From Micavibrio sp. (GTDB lineage: Bacteria; Pseudomonadota; Alphaproteobacteria; Micavibrionales; Micavibrionaceae), in the NCBI GenBank assembly GCA_026989265.1, contig JALSJP010000010.1, forward strand, positions 1-64,000: a stretch of DNA of 64,000 bases, written 5' to 3'. The notes under the pieces were generated by a model that had not been told where the DNA came from, searched no databases, and saw only the letters and a program-made list of their open reading frames with translations. The stretch's first letter is position 1. Each line of letters opens with the position of its first letter. The position numbers and the translations under genes are program-made. Positions 26,060 through 33,789 of the stretch are shown here, in pieces.

Positions 26060-26090
26060 TATCTCGCCGTATATGCCATATACTGAGATA
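26060..26090. promoter_or_regulatory. Nested dyad in the dotI / paralogue-array divergent region
   Basis: TATCTC (26060-26065) and GAGATA (26085-26090) flank a perfect 7-1-7 palindrome, gtatatg-c-catatac (26069-26083). The element is 45 bases upstream of the dotI start, in a 243-bp AT-rich region shared by two divergent operons. It could be an operator serving both. A T7 run at 26101-26107 leaves an attenuator possible. The rest of the 243 bp shows nothing clear. Confidence 0.45.
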
Positions 26091-26135
26091 AATCATTGTA
26101 TTTTTTTAATAGTTTAAATTTCAAAAGAGTCTATC

Positions 26136-26828
26136 ATGCTTAAAAAACAAAAAAATAAAAATTCTGGTGCAGACGAAAAACTTAAAAAAGCCCCTAAATC
26201 AGATGATGTATCAGGTCTTGGAACAGTTGTTGTGCGAAATGAATTCTACAAAGATGGTTATCGCAGCCTTTTGAAAATGACTTTAATACAAAGTGTTGTT
26301 ATATTAGCGTTAATCGGGGCTATGTATTATACAATCAAAGTTAATCAGCCGCAAAATTACTATTTTGCAACCACTGAAGATGGGCGCTTAATTCCCATGG
26401 TTCCTTTAAGTCAGCCAAATTTAAGTGCGCCTTCATTGATGTCGTGGGTTGCTCAAGCCGCAACAGAAGTCATGACCTTTGGCTTTAGTGATTACAGAAG
26501 AAGGTTGCAAGAATCATCTAGAAATTTCACGAAGCGAGGCTGGGGTAGCTTTACGCAGGCCTTGGAAAGGTCGCGAATTATAGAGATGGTTGAGGTCAAT
26601 CAACAGATAATTACGGCTGCACCGAGGGGTGCTCCGATCATGCAATCGGAGGGTCTAGTTGCGGGGAGATACCAATGGGTCGTTCAGGTCCCTCTTATTT
26701 TGACTTATATATCTGGTGCAAAGACCCACAGCTCAGGTCTACTTGTAACGATTGTTGTTGTGCGTGTCCCTAGATTAGAAAGTCCTAGCGGTATTGGCAT
26801 AGAGCAGTGGATTGCTTCTGCTAGGTAA
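26136..26828 (+). CDS. dotI: DotI/IcmL (TraM-like), type IVB secretion inner-membrane protein
   Basis: 230 residues. A cytoplasmic N-terminus precedes one membrane span (about 50-68). The periplasmic domain carries the strongly conserved DotI pattern: NYYFATTEDGRLIPMVPLSQPN, LMSWVAQAATEVMTFGFSDYR and FTKRGWGSFTQALERS. DotI is part of the inner-membrane platform of Dot/Icm and IncI-type conjugation systems. It is followed by dotH and dotG, the conserved order. GAG lies about 8 bases upstream of the ATG. Confidence 0.95.
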   Translation: MLKKQKNKNSGADEKLKKAPKSDDVSGLGTVVVRNEFYKDGYRSLLKMTLIQSVVILALIGAMYYTIKVNQPQNYYFATTEDGRLIPMVPLSQPNLSAPSLMSWVAQAATEVMTFGFSDYRRRLQESSRNFTKRGWGSFTQALERSRIIEMVEVNQQIITAAPRGAPIMQSEGLVAGRYQWVVQVPLILTYISGAKTHSSGLLVTIVVVRVPRLESPSGIGIEQWIASAR

Positions 26829-26942
26829 TCAAACAAACATGTTGATTTCTTTTGTTATTCTGTTGACAGCGCGTGACAACAATGGGAGTTCAGTGTACCA
26901 TTTTTTAAGTAATTCTTATAATATCTAGGTTAGACAAGGTTT

Positions 26943-27914
26943 ATGCAAAATAAAATTTCTGTACATAGGTTTTTCAGGTCGCTGGTTTTTACTTCAGTAT
27001 TGGCGTGTTCTCCTGTATTTTCTTCGCTAGTTTTAGCTCAGGGTTTTGAAGATACGTTTAGCTTTGAGGATGGGGAGTCTGATCTTGATAAGTCCGCTAA
27101 AGAGCTTGAAGATAGCTTTAGGGGCGAAGCCTTTGAGCAGGCTTTAAAGACGTTATTGCCTCTAAAGCCCGAGGAAATTAGAACATTATTGGAGCATTTT
27201 GACCGTACTGAAGAATCTACACAGCTTCCGGTACACCCATACCCAAGGCCCGAGCTTACGGTTAAAAACATATCTCTTGATCCTGGTGTTACCCCTCAGA
27301 TTGTTAAAATGGCTTTTGGTTATGTTACTACGATAAGCATGCTTGATTCGTCTGGGCAGCCTTGGCCAATAGAGGAGATAAGTTGGGTCGGTAATTTCTC
27401 TGTTGAGGAATCCGCTGTGTATGAAAAAACACATATGCTGCGCATATCTCCCGAATCTAAATTTGCTCACGGAAACATATCTATGCGGCTTGTGGGGTTG
27501 AACGCACCTGTTATTATGACATTTGAAACAAATAGGGATCTCGTTCATTATAGATTTGATGCTATTATACCTCAAGATGGGCCAGGGGCAGAAACACCAT
27601 TAATAGACCCTGGTATAACATTAGTGTCAGGTGACCCTGATATGTCTATTGCGTTAAGTGGGGTTGTGCCTTCTGATGCTGATATTTTGGATGTTTCGGG
27701 TGTTGATGGGCGCACTACTGCTTATATATATAACGGGCTTACATACGTACGCACGCCACTTACTCTCCTTTCTCCTGGGTGGGATAGTTCTGTTACTTCT
27801 GCTGATGGGACTAAAGTATATGCGTTGGAAGAAACCCCTGTTGTTTTGCTGTCAGACCGAGGGCGCATGGTGCGCGCTCGTCTTACTGTTCGTGAGGATT
27901 TGTTAGATGAATGA
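26943..27914 (+). CDS. dotH: DotH/IcmK (TraN-like), type IVB secretion core-complex protein
   Basis: 323 residues. A signal peptide ends near SLVLAQ. A linker with LLPLKPEEIRTLLEHFDRTE is followed by the conserved DotH domain: VKNISLDPGVTPQIVKMAFGY, SGQPWPIEEISWVGNF, then a beta-rich C-terminus ending VRARLTVREDLLDE. DotH forms the outer-membrane core with DotC, DotD and DotG. Its last codons overlap the dotG start by 8 bases, so translation is coupled. dotC and dotD are not in the window. Confidence 0.94.
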   Translation: MQNKISVHRFFRSLVFTSVLACSPVFSSLVLAQGFEDTFSFEDGESDLDKSAKELEDSFRGEAFEQALKTLLPLKPEEIRTLLEHFDRTEESTQLPVHPYPRPELTVKNISLDPGVTPQIVKMAFGYVTTISMLDSSGQPWPIEEISWVGNFSVEESAVYEKTHMLRISPESKFAHGNISMRLVGLNAPVIMTFETNRDLVHYRFDAIIPQDGPGAETPLIDPGITLVSGDPDMSIALSGVVPSDADILDVSGVDGRTTAYIYNGLTYVRTPLTLLSPGWDSSVTSADGTKVYALEETPVVLLSDRGRMVRARLTVREDLLDE

Positions 27915-29196
27915 TGATTTAGATGATGGTTTAATTGATTCTGAAGATGGCTTTGATGAGTTCTCTCAAAAGGCAAGCCTTGGAGATATTATAAGGAAAA
28001 GTCCAATTGCAAAGGTGGGGATTGTTATTGCCGTTGTTGTTATTGGTGGTAGTGCTATGGTTATGTTTGGTGGTGATCAGGTGAAAGAGCAGCAATCTTC
28101 AATCCCACAAGGTTCTGATGTTACATCTGTGCCGGGCGCGAATGAAGAGGTCTCCCCTGCCTACACGGCAGCAGTTGAACAGCAAAATGAGGCTGATCTT
28201 GAGCGCGCCATAATGGGAGGTGGTAGTTCGATTCCTGTGCCAGTAGGTACGCATGACACGCGACTTACCGTTCCTGAAGTTGAGGAAGAGGCGGAAGACC
28301 CTCTTCACCGATGGAGAATGCTACAAGAGGAGCGTGTTGAGCGTGAGATGAGGGCTAAAGAGGCGGATGTCGAGCCTGTGACTGTTCTTAATGCTGAAAA
28401 ACAAAGCGAGGCAGTTGAGGAGCTTGCTGAATCCATGGTACAGCAAATGGAATCCGTTTTAGGAAAAAGCACTGAGGATAAAGCTTTTACAACTAAAACT
28501 CTGATCTCATATGGTGATGGTGATGGTGATGGTGGCGTTGGTGACGGTGGCACTTATGATTCAGGTGGTGGTGGTTCTTCTGATGACACCAGTTTATTTC
28601 AAGAGGAAAGTGAGGAAATCATAATTATCCCAGCTGGTAAAATCGTATATGGGCAAATGCTTTTAGAAGCTAATTCTGATATACCTTCCGTTATTTTAGC
28701 TCAAATGGTTAGTGGTCCGCTTAAGGGATGGAAGCTTCTTGGTAAATTCAACCTTGAAGAAGATATTAAAATGCTTACGGTTGATTTCAATGTTGCTGTA
28801 AATGAAGAGGGTAAACAATATAAAATCAAGGCTATTATGCTTGATCCTGATACATCTCTTTCGGCAAAAGCATCTGACGTTAATAATAGGTATATACGTA
28901 GAATAGTTCTTCCTGCTGCGGCTAAGTTTGTAACTGGATTCGCTGACGCAATAGCAGAAGCTGGTCGCACGAGTATAAGTGTCGCTGGTGGCAGTGGTGG
29001 TGCTGCTGTTACTGAAGAAGAGGCAGAGCCTACGAAAGACCAAGAAGTTGCAACGGGTGTTGCTGACATGGCTCAAGATATTGGTGAGTTTTTAGAAGAA
29101 TATGGAGATGTTCCTATGCAAGTTATGCTTAAAGCAGGAACTCCTATTGGTATATTCTTTACAAAAAATGTTGTGGAAACAAGCGGTGGCATATAG
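27907..29196 (+). CDS. dotG: DotG/IcmE (TraO-like), VirB10-type core protein, short form
   Basis: 429 residues, far shorter than Legionella DotG (about 1,050) because the pentapeptide-type repeat region is absent. Layout: acidic cytoplasmic N-terminus, one membrane span (about 34-56), a linker with Glu-rich and Gly/Asp-rich stretches (around GDGDGDGGVGDGG), then the VirB10-like C-terminal domain. That domain includes IIIPAGKIVYGQMLLEANSD, GPLKGWKLLGKF, IKAIMLDPDTS and MQVMLKAGTPIGIFF. It bridges inner and outer membranes. The short form resembles the conjugative TraO more than the Legionella protein. Confidence 0.93.
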   Translation: MNDDLDDGLIDSEDGFDEFSQKASLGDIIRKSPIAKVGIVIAVVVIGGSAMVMFGGDQVKEQQSSIPQGSDVTSVPGANEEVSPAYTAAVEQQNEADLERAIMGGGSSIPVPVGTHDTRLTVPEVEEEAEDPLHRWRMLQEERVEREMRAKEADVEPVTVLNAEKQSEAVEELAESMVQQMESVLGKSTEDKAFTTKTLISYGDGDGDGGVGDGGTYDSGGGGSSDDTSLFQEESEEIIIIPAGKIVYGQMLLEANSDIPSVILAQMVSGPLKGWKLLGKFNLEEDIKMLTVDFNVAVNEEGKQYKIKAIMLDPDTSLSAKASDVNNRYIRRIVLPAAAKFVTGFADAIAEAGRTSISVAGGSGGAAVTEEEAEPTKDQEVATGVADMAQDIGEFLEEYGDVPMQVMLKAGTPIGIFFTKNVVETSGGI

Positions 29197-29229
29197 TCTT
29201 TGCGATTAGCTATATTTTGGTGATTTTAT

Positions 29230-30294
29230 ATGATGAATTCTGATGATAATTTTGATGATTTTGAACTGGGCGATGATATGGATGATTCTTGGGATGAATC
29301 TATTGATGAGCAAAAAGGTGATAGTAAAACAAAGTCTAAAATAAACTTTATAAAACCATTATTGGCTGTAATACTTCTTGGAAGTGGCGCATATTTGTTT
29401 CTTCCTTTTGTGATGCCGTCAGACTCAAAAAATGAAATACCTATAATTAAGCTTGATGAAGCACAAAATATTTATAAAGGAGATATTGCTGAATCAAATA
29501 CTAGCTTAACTGATATTATGCCTTCTGATACTAATCTTGAGGTTAATAAAGAGAATGTTGTTACTGAAATTACGCCCCTTAAAGCAAAAGAAGAGGCTAA
29601 TAACACCGTATTAACGCCTATGCCTGAAAATATTTCAGAAAATGAAATGCCATTGGCAGAACTTATCATGATGCCTGAAATAGAGCCACTGGTGAAAGAC
29701 ATCATTATTCCTGAAAATAATATTAATGCCGAGCCAGAATTGCTGATAGAGGATGATTTGTTATTAAAAACAGAGTCTGAATTTGGAGAGCTAACTGTCC
29801 AAGATGCAGATGATATAAACGATATAATCCCGCAAATGTTGAATATAGAAAATATTAAAGAGACAGAAGATGTATTGAGATTTGATTCGAACACTATTGA
29901 AAAGCCTTTGGTGAGCCCTGTCCAAAACGAGATCAATGGCGATGTAGATAAAATGAAAGAAGATTTTATAAAAAAACCTGAGTTAAACCTATCTAAAGAA
30001 ATTAAAGTACTGGAAAAAGCTGCGCCAATCATTACTAAAGAAGCTGCGCCAATCATTACTAAAAAAGCTGAGCCAATCATTACTAAAAAGAAATTTATTT
30101 TAAAAAAGAAGAAACCTATATGGGTTATACGTGCTGCTCAATCAGGGAGTGCTATAATCTATGATAAAGTTTCAAAAGAAATGAAATCTATTGAAGTCAA
30201 TGACACTGTTAACGGTGTTGGACGCATTAAATCAATAAAGTTTGTTGATGGAGTATGGGTTGTAATTGGCACTTCTGGTAAAATCGAGCAATAA
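29230..30294 (+). CDS. Inner-membrane protein, DotF/IcmG- or PilP/GspC-like
   Basis: 354 residues. An acidic N-terminus (DDNFDDFELGDDMDD) precedes one span at about 43-60 and a long acidic periplasmic linker. Near residues 264-287 come three tandem octapeptides (AAPIITKE type). The C-terminal ~60 residues form a small beta domain: WVIRAAQSGSAIIYDK, MKSIEVNDTVNGVGRIKSI, and a final VWVVIGTSGKIEQ. Such a W-x-x-x-A...G-x-G-x-I-x-x-I...W-x-V-x-T-S-x-G pattern is expected of secretion-system periplasmic HR-like domains. Position right after dotG suggests a DotF role. Identity is inferred. Confidence 0.6.
   Translation: MMNSDDNFDDFELGDDMDDSWDESIDEQKGDSKTKSKINFIKPLLAVILLGSGAYLFLPFVMPSDSKNEIPIIKLDEAQNIYKGDIAESNTSLTDIMPSDTNLEVNKENVVTEITPLKAKEEANNTVLTPMPENISENEMPLAELIMMPEIEPLVKDIIIPENNINAEPELLIEDDLLLKTESEFGELTVQDADDINDIIPQMLNIENIKETEDVLRFDSNTIEKPLVSPVQNEINGDVDKMKEDFIKKPELNLSKEIKVLEKAAPIITKEAAPIITKKAEPIITKKKFILKKKKPIWVIRAAQSGSAIIYDKVSKEMKSIEVNDTVNGVGRIKSIKFVDGVWVVIGTSGKIEQ
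30019..30090 (+). repeat. Three tandem 24-bp units inside the DotF-like gene
   Basis: Units at 30019-30042, 30043-30066 and 30067-30090 differ at only a few positions and encode A-A/E-P-I-I-T-K-E/K octapeptides in the periplasmic linker. Such repeats readily change copy number, so linker length may vary between strains. Confidence 0.85.
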
Positions 30295-30309
30295 ACTATA
30301 TCGCCTAAC

Positions 30310-31029
30310 CTACCTTTCTAACAAAACTTGATAGAAATAATATGTATTTGCACTTTGTGGGACTGAATTTCCCTCAAAACAACCGCTATATTGCCCATTA
30401 AGTGCAGCTAAGCCAGCATTATCTTCTAATCTTGCGCTGTAGCTGTAAGTGTCTTGGAACTTAACAACTGCGAAACTATCATCTTCTTGTGTCATATAAT
30501 TATTAGCAGAAGAGACATTTAAACGTTTGTTTATTTCTTTACATATTTCCAATGATATTTCTGGTAAAATTGCGATAAGATCAGAGCATGTATCAGAGTT
30601 ACATTGCGTGCCAATATCATAGCCATCATTATCACCTGTAAATATCCAGTCCACACCGCCATTTGCATCGTCATTTGGTCTGATATATGAAAGCCCCCCG
30701 CCACTTGCATGGAAAATCTTGCAATCATTCGTGGCAACTGGGCTATGCTCATATCCTGCCACTATATTATTCTCAAAGCTTATATCTGTATCTTCGCAGC
30801 CATTAGAGATACGCATCATTTTAACCGCTTCGCTAAGGCTTTGTGCATATGTTAAAATTTCAGAAGCATAAATACCTGATTTCTCGCGCCCTATATCTGC
30901 GCTCCCGCGCATCATTTTTGACACAACAAAAGACAAAGCAGCAAATAAAGCTACGGCTATTAAAATAATTACAAGGACATTACCTTTTTGTCTATCTTCA
31001 TGTATCATAAGATCACTGTAACATGACAT
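30310..31029 (-). CDS. Pseudopilin-like protein (paralogue of 10287-10961)
   Basis: 239 residues from 31029. The in-frame ATG at 31008 (MIHEDRQKGN...) gives a short leader like that of the 10287 paralogue and may be the true start. A leader ending in QKG is followed by the hydrophobic helix NVLVIILIAVALFAALSF. Shared with the paralogue: KIFH-x-x-GGGLS, I-C-x-EINK, and the C-terminal YYFYQVLLER. Cys residues (about seven) suggest periplasmic disulfides. It is convergent with the Dot genes, 15 bases away, and divergent from the REC-deaminase gene. A minor pseudopilin or similar surface protein is inferred. Confidence 0.7.
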   Translation of the reverse strand: MSCYSDLMIHEDRQKGNVLVIILIAVALFAALSFVVSKMMRGSADIGREKSGIYASEILTYAQSLSEAVKMMRISNGCEDTDISFENNIVAGYEHSPVATNDCKIFHASGGGLSYIRPNDDANGGVDWIFTGDNDGYDIGTQCNSDTCSDLIAILPEISLEICKEINKRLNVSSANNYMTQEDDSFAVVKFQDTYSYSARLEDNAGLAALNGQYSGCFEGNSVPQSANTYYFYQVLLER

Positions 31030-31059
31030 TAAAATATTTCTAGGCTCAGGATTAATAAA

Positions 31060-31911
31060 ATGAACAATATAAATATTCTAATTGCTGAAGATAATGAGAT
31101 CAGTCGCGAATTAATAAGCACTATCCTTAAAACTCAAGGATATAATATTATTCCTGCCTCTGATGGTGATGAAGCAATAGACGTTGTGTCCTGTAATATT
31201 ATTGATATGGCCATTGTTGATCTAAATATGCTGCCAAAGGGCGGTTTTGAGTTCATAAGACACCTTGTTGTAAACTCCATCAAAATTCCTGTTATTATCA
31301 TAACATCTGATAATTCCAGTGACGTGCTTATGCGCGCAAATGAATTAGGGGTGGAGCGATTATTACAAAAGCCTGTTGATCCAGATAAATTAATAAATGT
31401 TGTGCAGCATATTTTAAAACGATACGGACACAATCTTAATGCAATTGCCGTGCAGAGATACGAAACGAGCTATGCTCCAAGTCAACTAATGCAGCGCGCA
31501 ATAGAGCTTGCAGAGCGAAACGTCAAGAGCCGTAAAGGCGGGCCATTTGGTGCAGTTATTGCTAATAATGATGGTGAAGTATTGGGCGAGGGAGCAAATG
31601 GTATTGCCTCACGCATTGACCCTACCGCGCATGCTGAAATAATGGCAATAAGGCAAGCCGCCGAAAAATTAGGTTGCCCGGATTTATCTGAATGCACTCT
31701 TTATTGCTCTAGCGAGCCTACAATGATGGGCAAAGCACTTATCACAAGCGTTGGCATTACTAAGGTTTATTATGGGCTAAGTCATGCGGAAATAAATAAC
31801 CTTCGCACCGAACATAAGCATAAAGAAACTGAATATATTCAACTAGGTCATGAACATGCCGTAACTATGTTTAAACGCTGGGAAGCTATGGATGAAAAAT
31901 TGAAATATTAG
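31060..31911 (+). CDS. Response-regulator receiver fused to a guanine-deaminase-like domain lacking zinc cysteines
   Basis: 283 residues. Residues 1-120 are a complete receiver domain: acidic pair in IAEDNE, phospho-acceptor Asp54 in IVDLNM, Thr82 and Lys104 (QKPVD). Residues 142-283 match nucleoside/guanine deaminases: GGPFGAVIANNDGEVLGEG and DPTAHAEIMAIRQAA, with His191 and Glu193. The usual P-C-x-x-C zinc site reads EPTMMGKA, with Thr221 and Gly224 in place of both cysteines. Catalysis therefore looks lost or changed. The domain may instead bind a purine and report it through the receiver domain, which is inference. Confidence 0.85.
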   Translation: MNNINILIAEDNEISRELISTILKTQGYNIIPASDGDEAIDVVSCNIIDMAIVDLNMLPKGGFEFIRHLVVNSIKIPVIIITSDNSSDVLMRANELGVERLLQKPVDPDKLINVVQHILKRYGHNLNAIAVQRYETSYAPSQLMQRAIELAERNVKSRKGGPFGAVIANNDGEVLGEGANGIASRIDPTAHAEIMAIRQAAEKLGCPDLSECTLYCSSEPTMMGKALITSVGITKVYYGLSHAEINNLRTEHKHKETEYIQLGHEHAVTMFKRWEAMDEKLKY

Positions 31912-32369
31912 GTGAGCTCAAATATTGCATCAATCTCAACGGCAACTCCAAGCGGTAGAGCGGGAGCACCAACGGCAAACCTCGCATGTTTGCCTGCCGC
32001 TCCCATAACATCTGCAATTAAATTGGACGCGCCGTTAATTACCAAAGGATGATCGGTAAAATCAGGAGTGCAACAAACGAATCCACCTAATTTTATGCAT
32101 CGCGCAACTTTCGACCAATCACCGCCTACAGCATCATTAACTTGAGCTAATATATTAAGTGCGCACGCTTTTGCTGCATTTACGCCTTGTTCCACGCTTA
32201 GATCGTCGCCAACTCGCCCCATATGCATTTTTTCACCATTAAGAAATGGTATTTGTCCCGATACAAAAATTGACTTGCCAGAAATCACATATGGCACATA
32301 ATTAGCAGCAGGAGCAGCCACTTTCGGCAGCTCTAAACCAAGATTTTGAAGTTTTGTTTGAATATTCAT
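31908..32369 (-). CDS. RidA/YjgF-family protein
   Basis: 153 residues from ATG 32369 (MNIQTKLQNLGLELP), which has GAGGA about 7 bases upstream. The frame stays open to 32477, but that extension overlaps the divergent NDUFA12 gene and is hydrophobic, so it is rejected. Signature elements: SGQIPFLNGEKMHMGRVGDD, AKACALNILAQVNDAVGGDW, and VGAPALPLGVAVEIDAIFEL. It is the longer ~150-residue RidA branch. Family members hydrolyse reactive enamine/imine intermediates; some bind small ligands instead. Confidence 0.92.
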   Translation of the reverse strand: MNIQTKLQNLGLELPKVAAPAANYVPYVISGKSIFVSGQIPFLNGEKMHMGRVGDDLSVEQGVNAAKACALNILAQVNDAVGGDWSKVARCIKLGGFVCCTPDFTDHPLVINGASNLIADVMGAAGKHARFAVGAPALPLGVAVEIDAIFELT

Positions 32370-32448
32370 GTTTTTTCCTCTTTTAGATCGGTGAAATCCC
32401 TGCCATAATCGCAGTGGAATTATAATTAGCAACAAGAAAATAAAAATT

Positions 32449-32844
32449 ATGGGATTATTTAGTTTTTTAGGCATCATGTCGCCTGCTCATATTTCACTAT
32501 TTACCCTTAAATCGCGCGGTAAAAGAATCGGCACGGATCAGCTTGGTAATAAATATTATGAAGCCGCGCCAATCAAGGGATATAAGCGCAATCGCAGATG
32601 GGTGATTTATAAAGCCGCGCCAGAGGCAAGCAATGTCCCGCCTGAATGGCATGGTTGGCTGCATCATCAAAGCGATGTAGTGCCAAGTGAGGATGGCTTA
32701 TCATATCGCAAAGCATGGCAAAAGCCGCATAAACCAAATATGACAGGCACAAATCAAGCATATCGCCCATCTGGTCATATATTAGCAGGCGGCAAGCGCG
32801 AAAAAGCAACTGGTGATTACGAGCCGTGGGTACCGCCAAAATAG
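32449..32844 (+). CDS. NDUFA12-like complex I subunit
   Basis: 131 residues matching the B17.2/NDUFA12 family: GTDQLGNKYYEA, RRWVIYK, VPPEWHGWLHHQSD, and a C-terminal YEPWVPP. It is an accessory NADH:ubiquinone oxidoreductase subunit found in alphaproteobacteria and mitochondria, which supports the taxonomic placement. It precedes mlaD and DUF2155, a commonly seen alphaproteobacterial neighbourhood. Confidence 0.95.
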   Translation: MGLFSFLGIMSPAHISLFTLKSRGKRIGTDQLGNKYYEAAPIKGYKRNRRWVIYKAAPEASNVPPEWHGWLHHQSDVVPSEDGLSYRKAWQKPHKPNMTGTNQAYRPSGHILAGGKREKATGDYEPWVPPK

Positions 32845-32909
32845 TTGGCCTCGCCCCATAATTCATGTTACCCATATAATATATAAATTAGAGAGCAAAG
32901 AATCATAAA

Positions 32910-33365
32910 ATGAAACGCAGCATTGCAGAAACAATATTAGGAGCGATTGTAATTATCGCAGCAGGATTATTCTTAACCTACAGCATGAAAAATGCTGATA
33001 TCGGGTCATCAAATGGCTATATGGTTACTGCTAATTTCTCAAATATTGGTGGCCTCAAAATCGGTGATGATGTTCAGATAAGCGGCGTTAAAATAGGCTC
33101 TATCATTGATATAGAGCTTATGCCTGAAATATATTTAGCAAAAGTTAGCATGGGCATTCGCAATCAATATAAAATCCCAACAGATACCGCCGCTTTAATA
33201 AGCAGTGAGGGGCTTATGGGCGGGCTTAACATGTCGCTAGAACCGGGCGCGGATGAAGAATTTATAGAAGATGGCGGCGCAATACAATATACGCAAGCCC
33301 CACAAAACCTTGAGCAATTACTCGGTCAATTCATATTTAGCATGCAAGATGATAAAGAAGAATAA
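32910..33365 (+). CDS. mlaD: MlaD, phospholipid-transport MCE protein
   Basis: 151 residues: an N-terminal membrane anchor (8-26) and one MCE domain (about 38-115: VTANFSNIGGLKIGDDVQISG, VKIGSI, LISSEGLMGGLNMSLEPG). MlaD forms the periplasmic hexamer of the Mla inner-membrane complex, which moves lipid between membranes. The gene overlaps the next one by 17 bases. mlaE and mlaF are not here. Confidence 0.95.
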   Translation: MKRSIAETILGAIVIIAAGLFLTYSMKNADIGSSNGYMVTANFSNIGGLKIGDDVQISGVKIGSIIDIELMPEIYLAKVSMGIRNQYKIPTDTAALISSEGLMGGLNMSLEPGADEEFIEDGGAIQYTQAPQNLEQLLGQFIFSMQDDKEE

Positions 33366-33789
33366 TATATTTAATATTCTGATTTTTTGCCTTACTATTT
33401 TTATGGTTGCGGGGGTGATGAATGATGCATATTCAAGAGAAATGAGCGAATATCCGCGCGTAAAGCTGCAATCTCTTGATAAAGTAACTGCGCATACCAT
33501 GACATTCGAAGCAAATATCGGCGACACTCTAAAATTTGGCCCTCTTTATATGACGGTTAAATCATGCCAAAAATCCTCCCCTATTGATGAGCCTGAATCG
33601 GCGGCTTTTATACAAGTATGGGAAGCCGATGAAAATAAAGATGATGAATCTAAATGGGTATTTAGCGGCTGGATGTTTTCCTCATCCCCAAGCCTATCAC
33701 CTATGGATCACCCTATTTATGATGTTTGGGTTTTAGATTGTCTTGAAGGAGATAAAGAGGATTTAAAAAATAACGAGGGCGGCGAGTAA
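33349..33789 (+). CDS. DUF2155 periplasmic protein
   Basis: About 146 residues from the ATG at 33349, inside the end of mlaD; the frame also opens further upstream at 33271, within mlaD. A signal peptide (IFNILIFCLTIFMVAGVM...AYS) is followed by the DUF2155 core: LDKVTAHTMTFEANIGDTLKFG, MTVKSC, ESAAFIQVWE and WVFSGWMFSSSPSLSPMDHP. Conserved next to mlaD in alphaproteobacteria; function not known. The stop overlaps the next start codon (33789). Confidence 0.92.
   Translation: MIKKNNIFNILIFCLTIFMVAGVMNDAYSREMSEYPRVKLQSLDKVTAHTMTFEANIGDTLKFGPLYMTVKSCQKSSPIDEPESAAFIQVWEADENKDDESKWVFSGWMFSSSPSLSPMDHPIYDVWVLDCLEGDKEDLKNNEGGE

Noticed and set aside
29472-30080. 202-codon minus-strand ORF opposite the DotF-like gene
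   Set aside because: Ser/Ile-rich shadow of the acidic linker; the plus frame has a membrane span and an ordered C-terminal domain.
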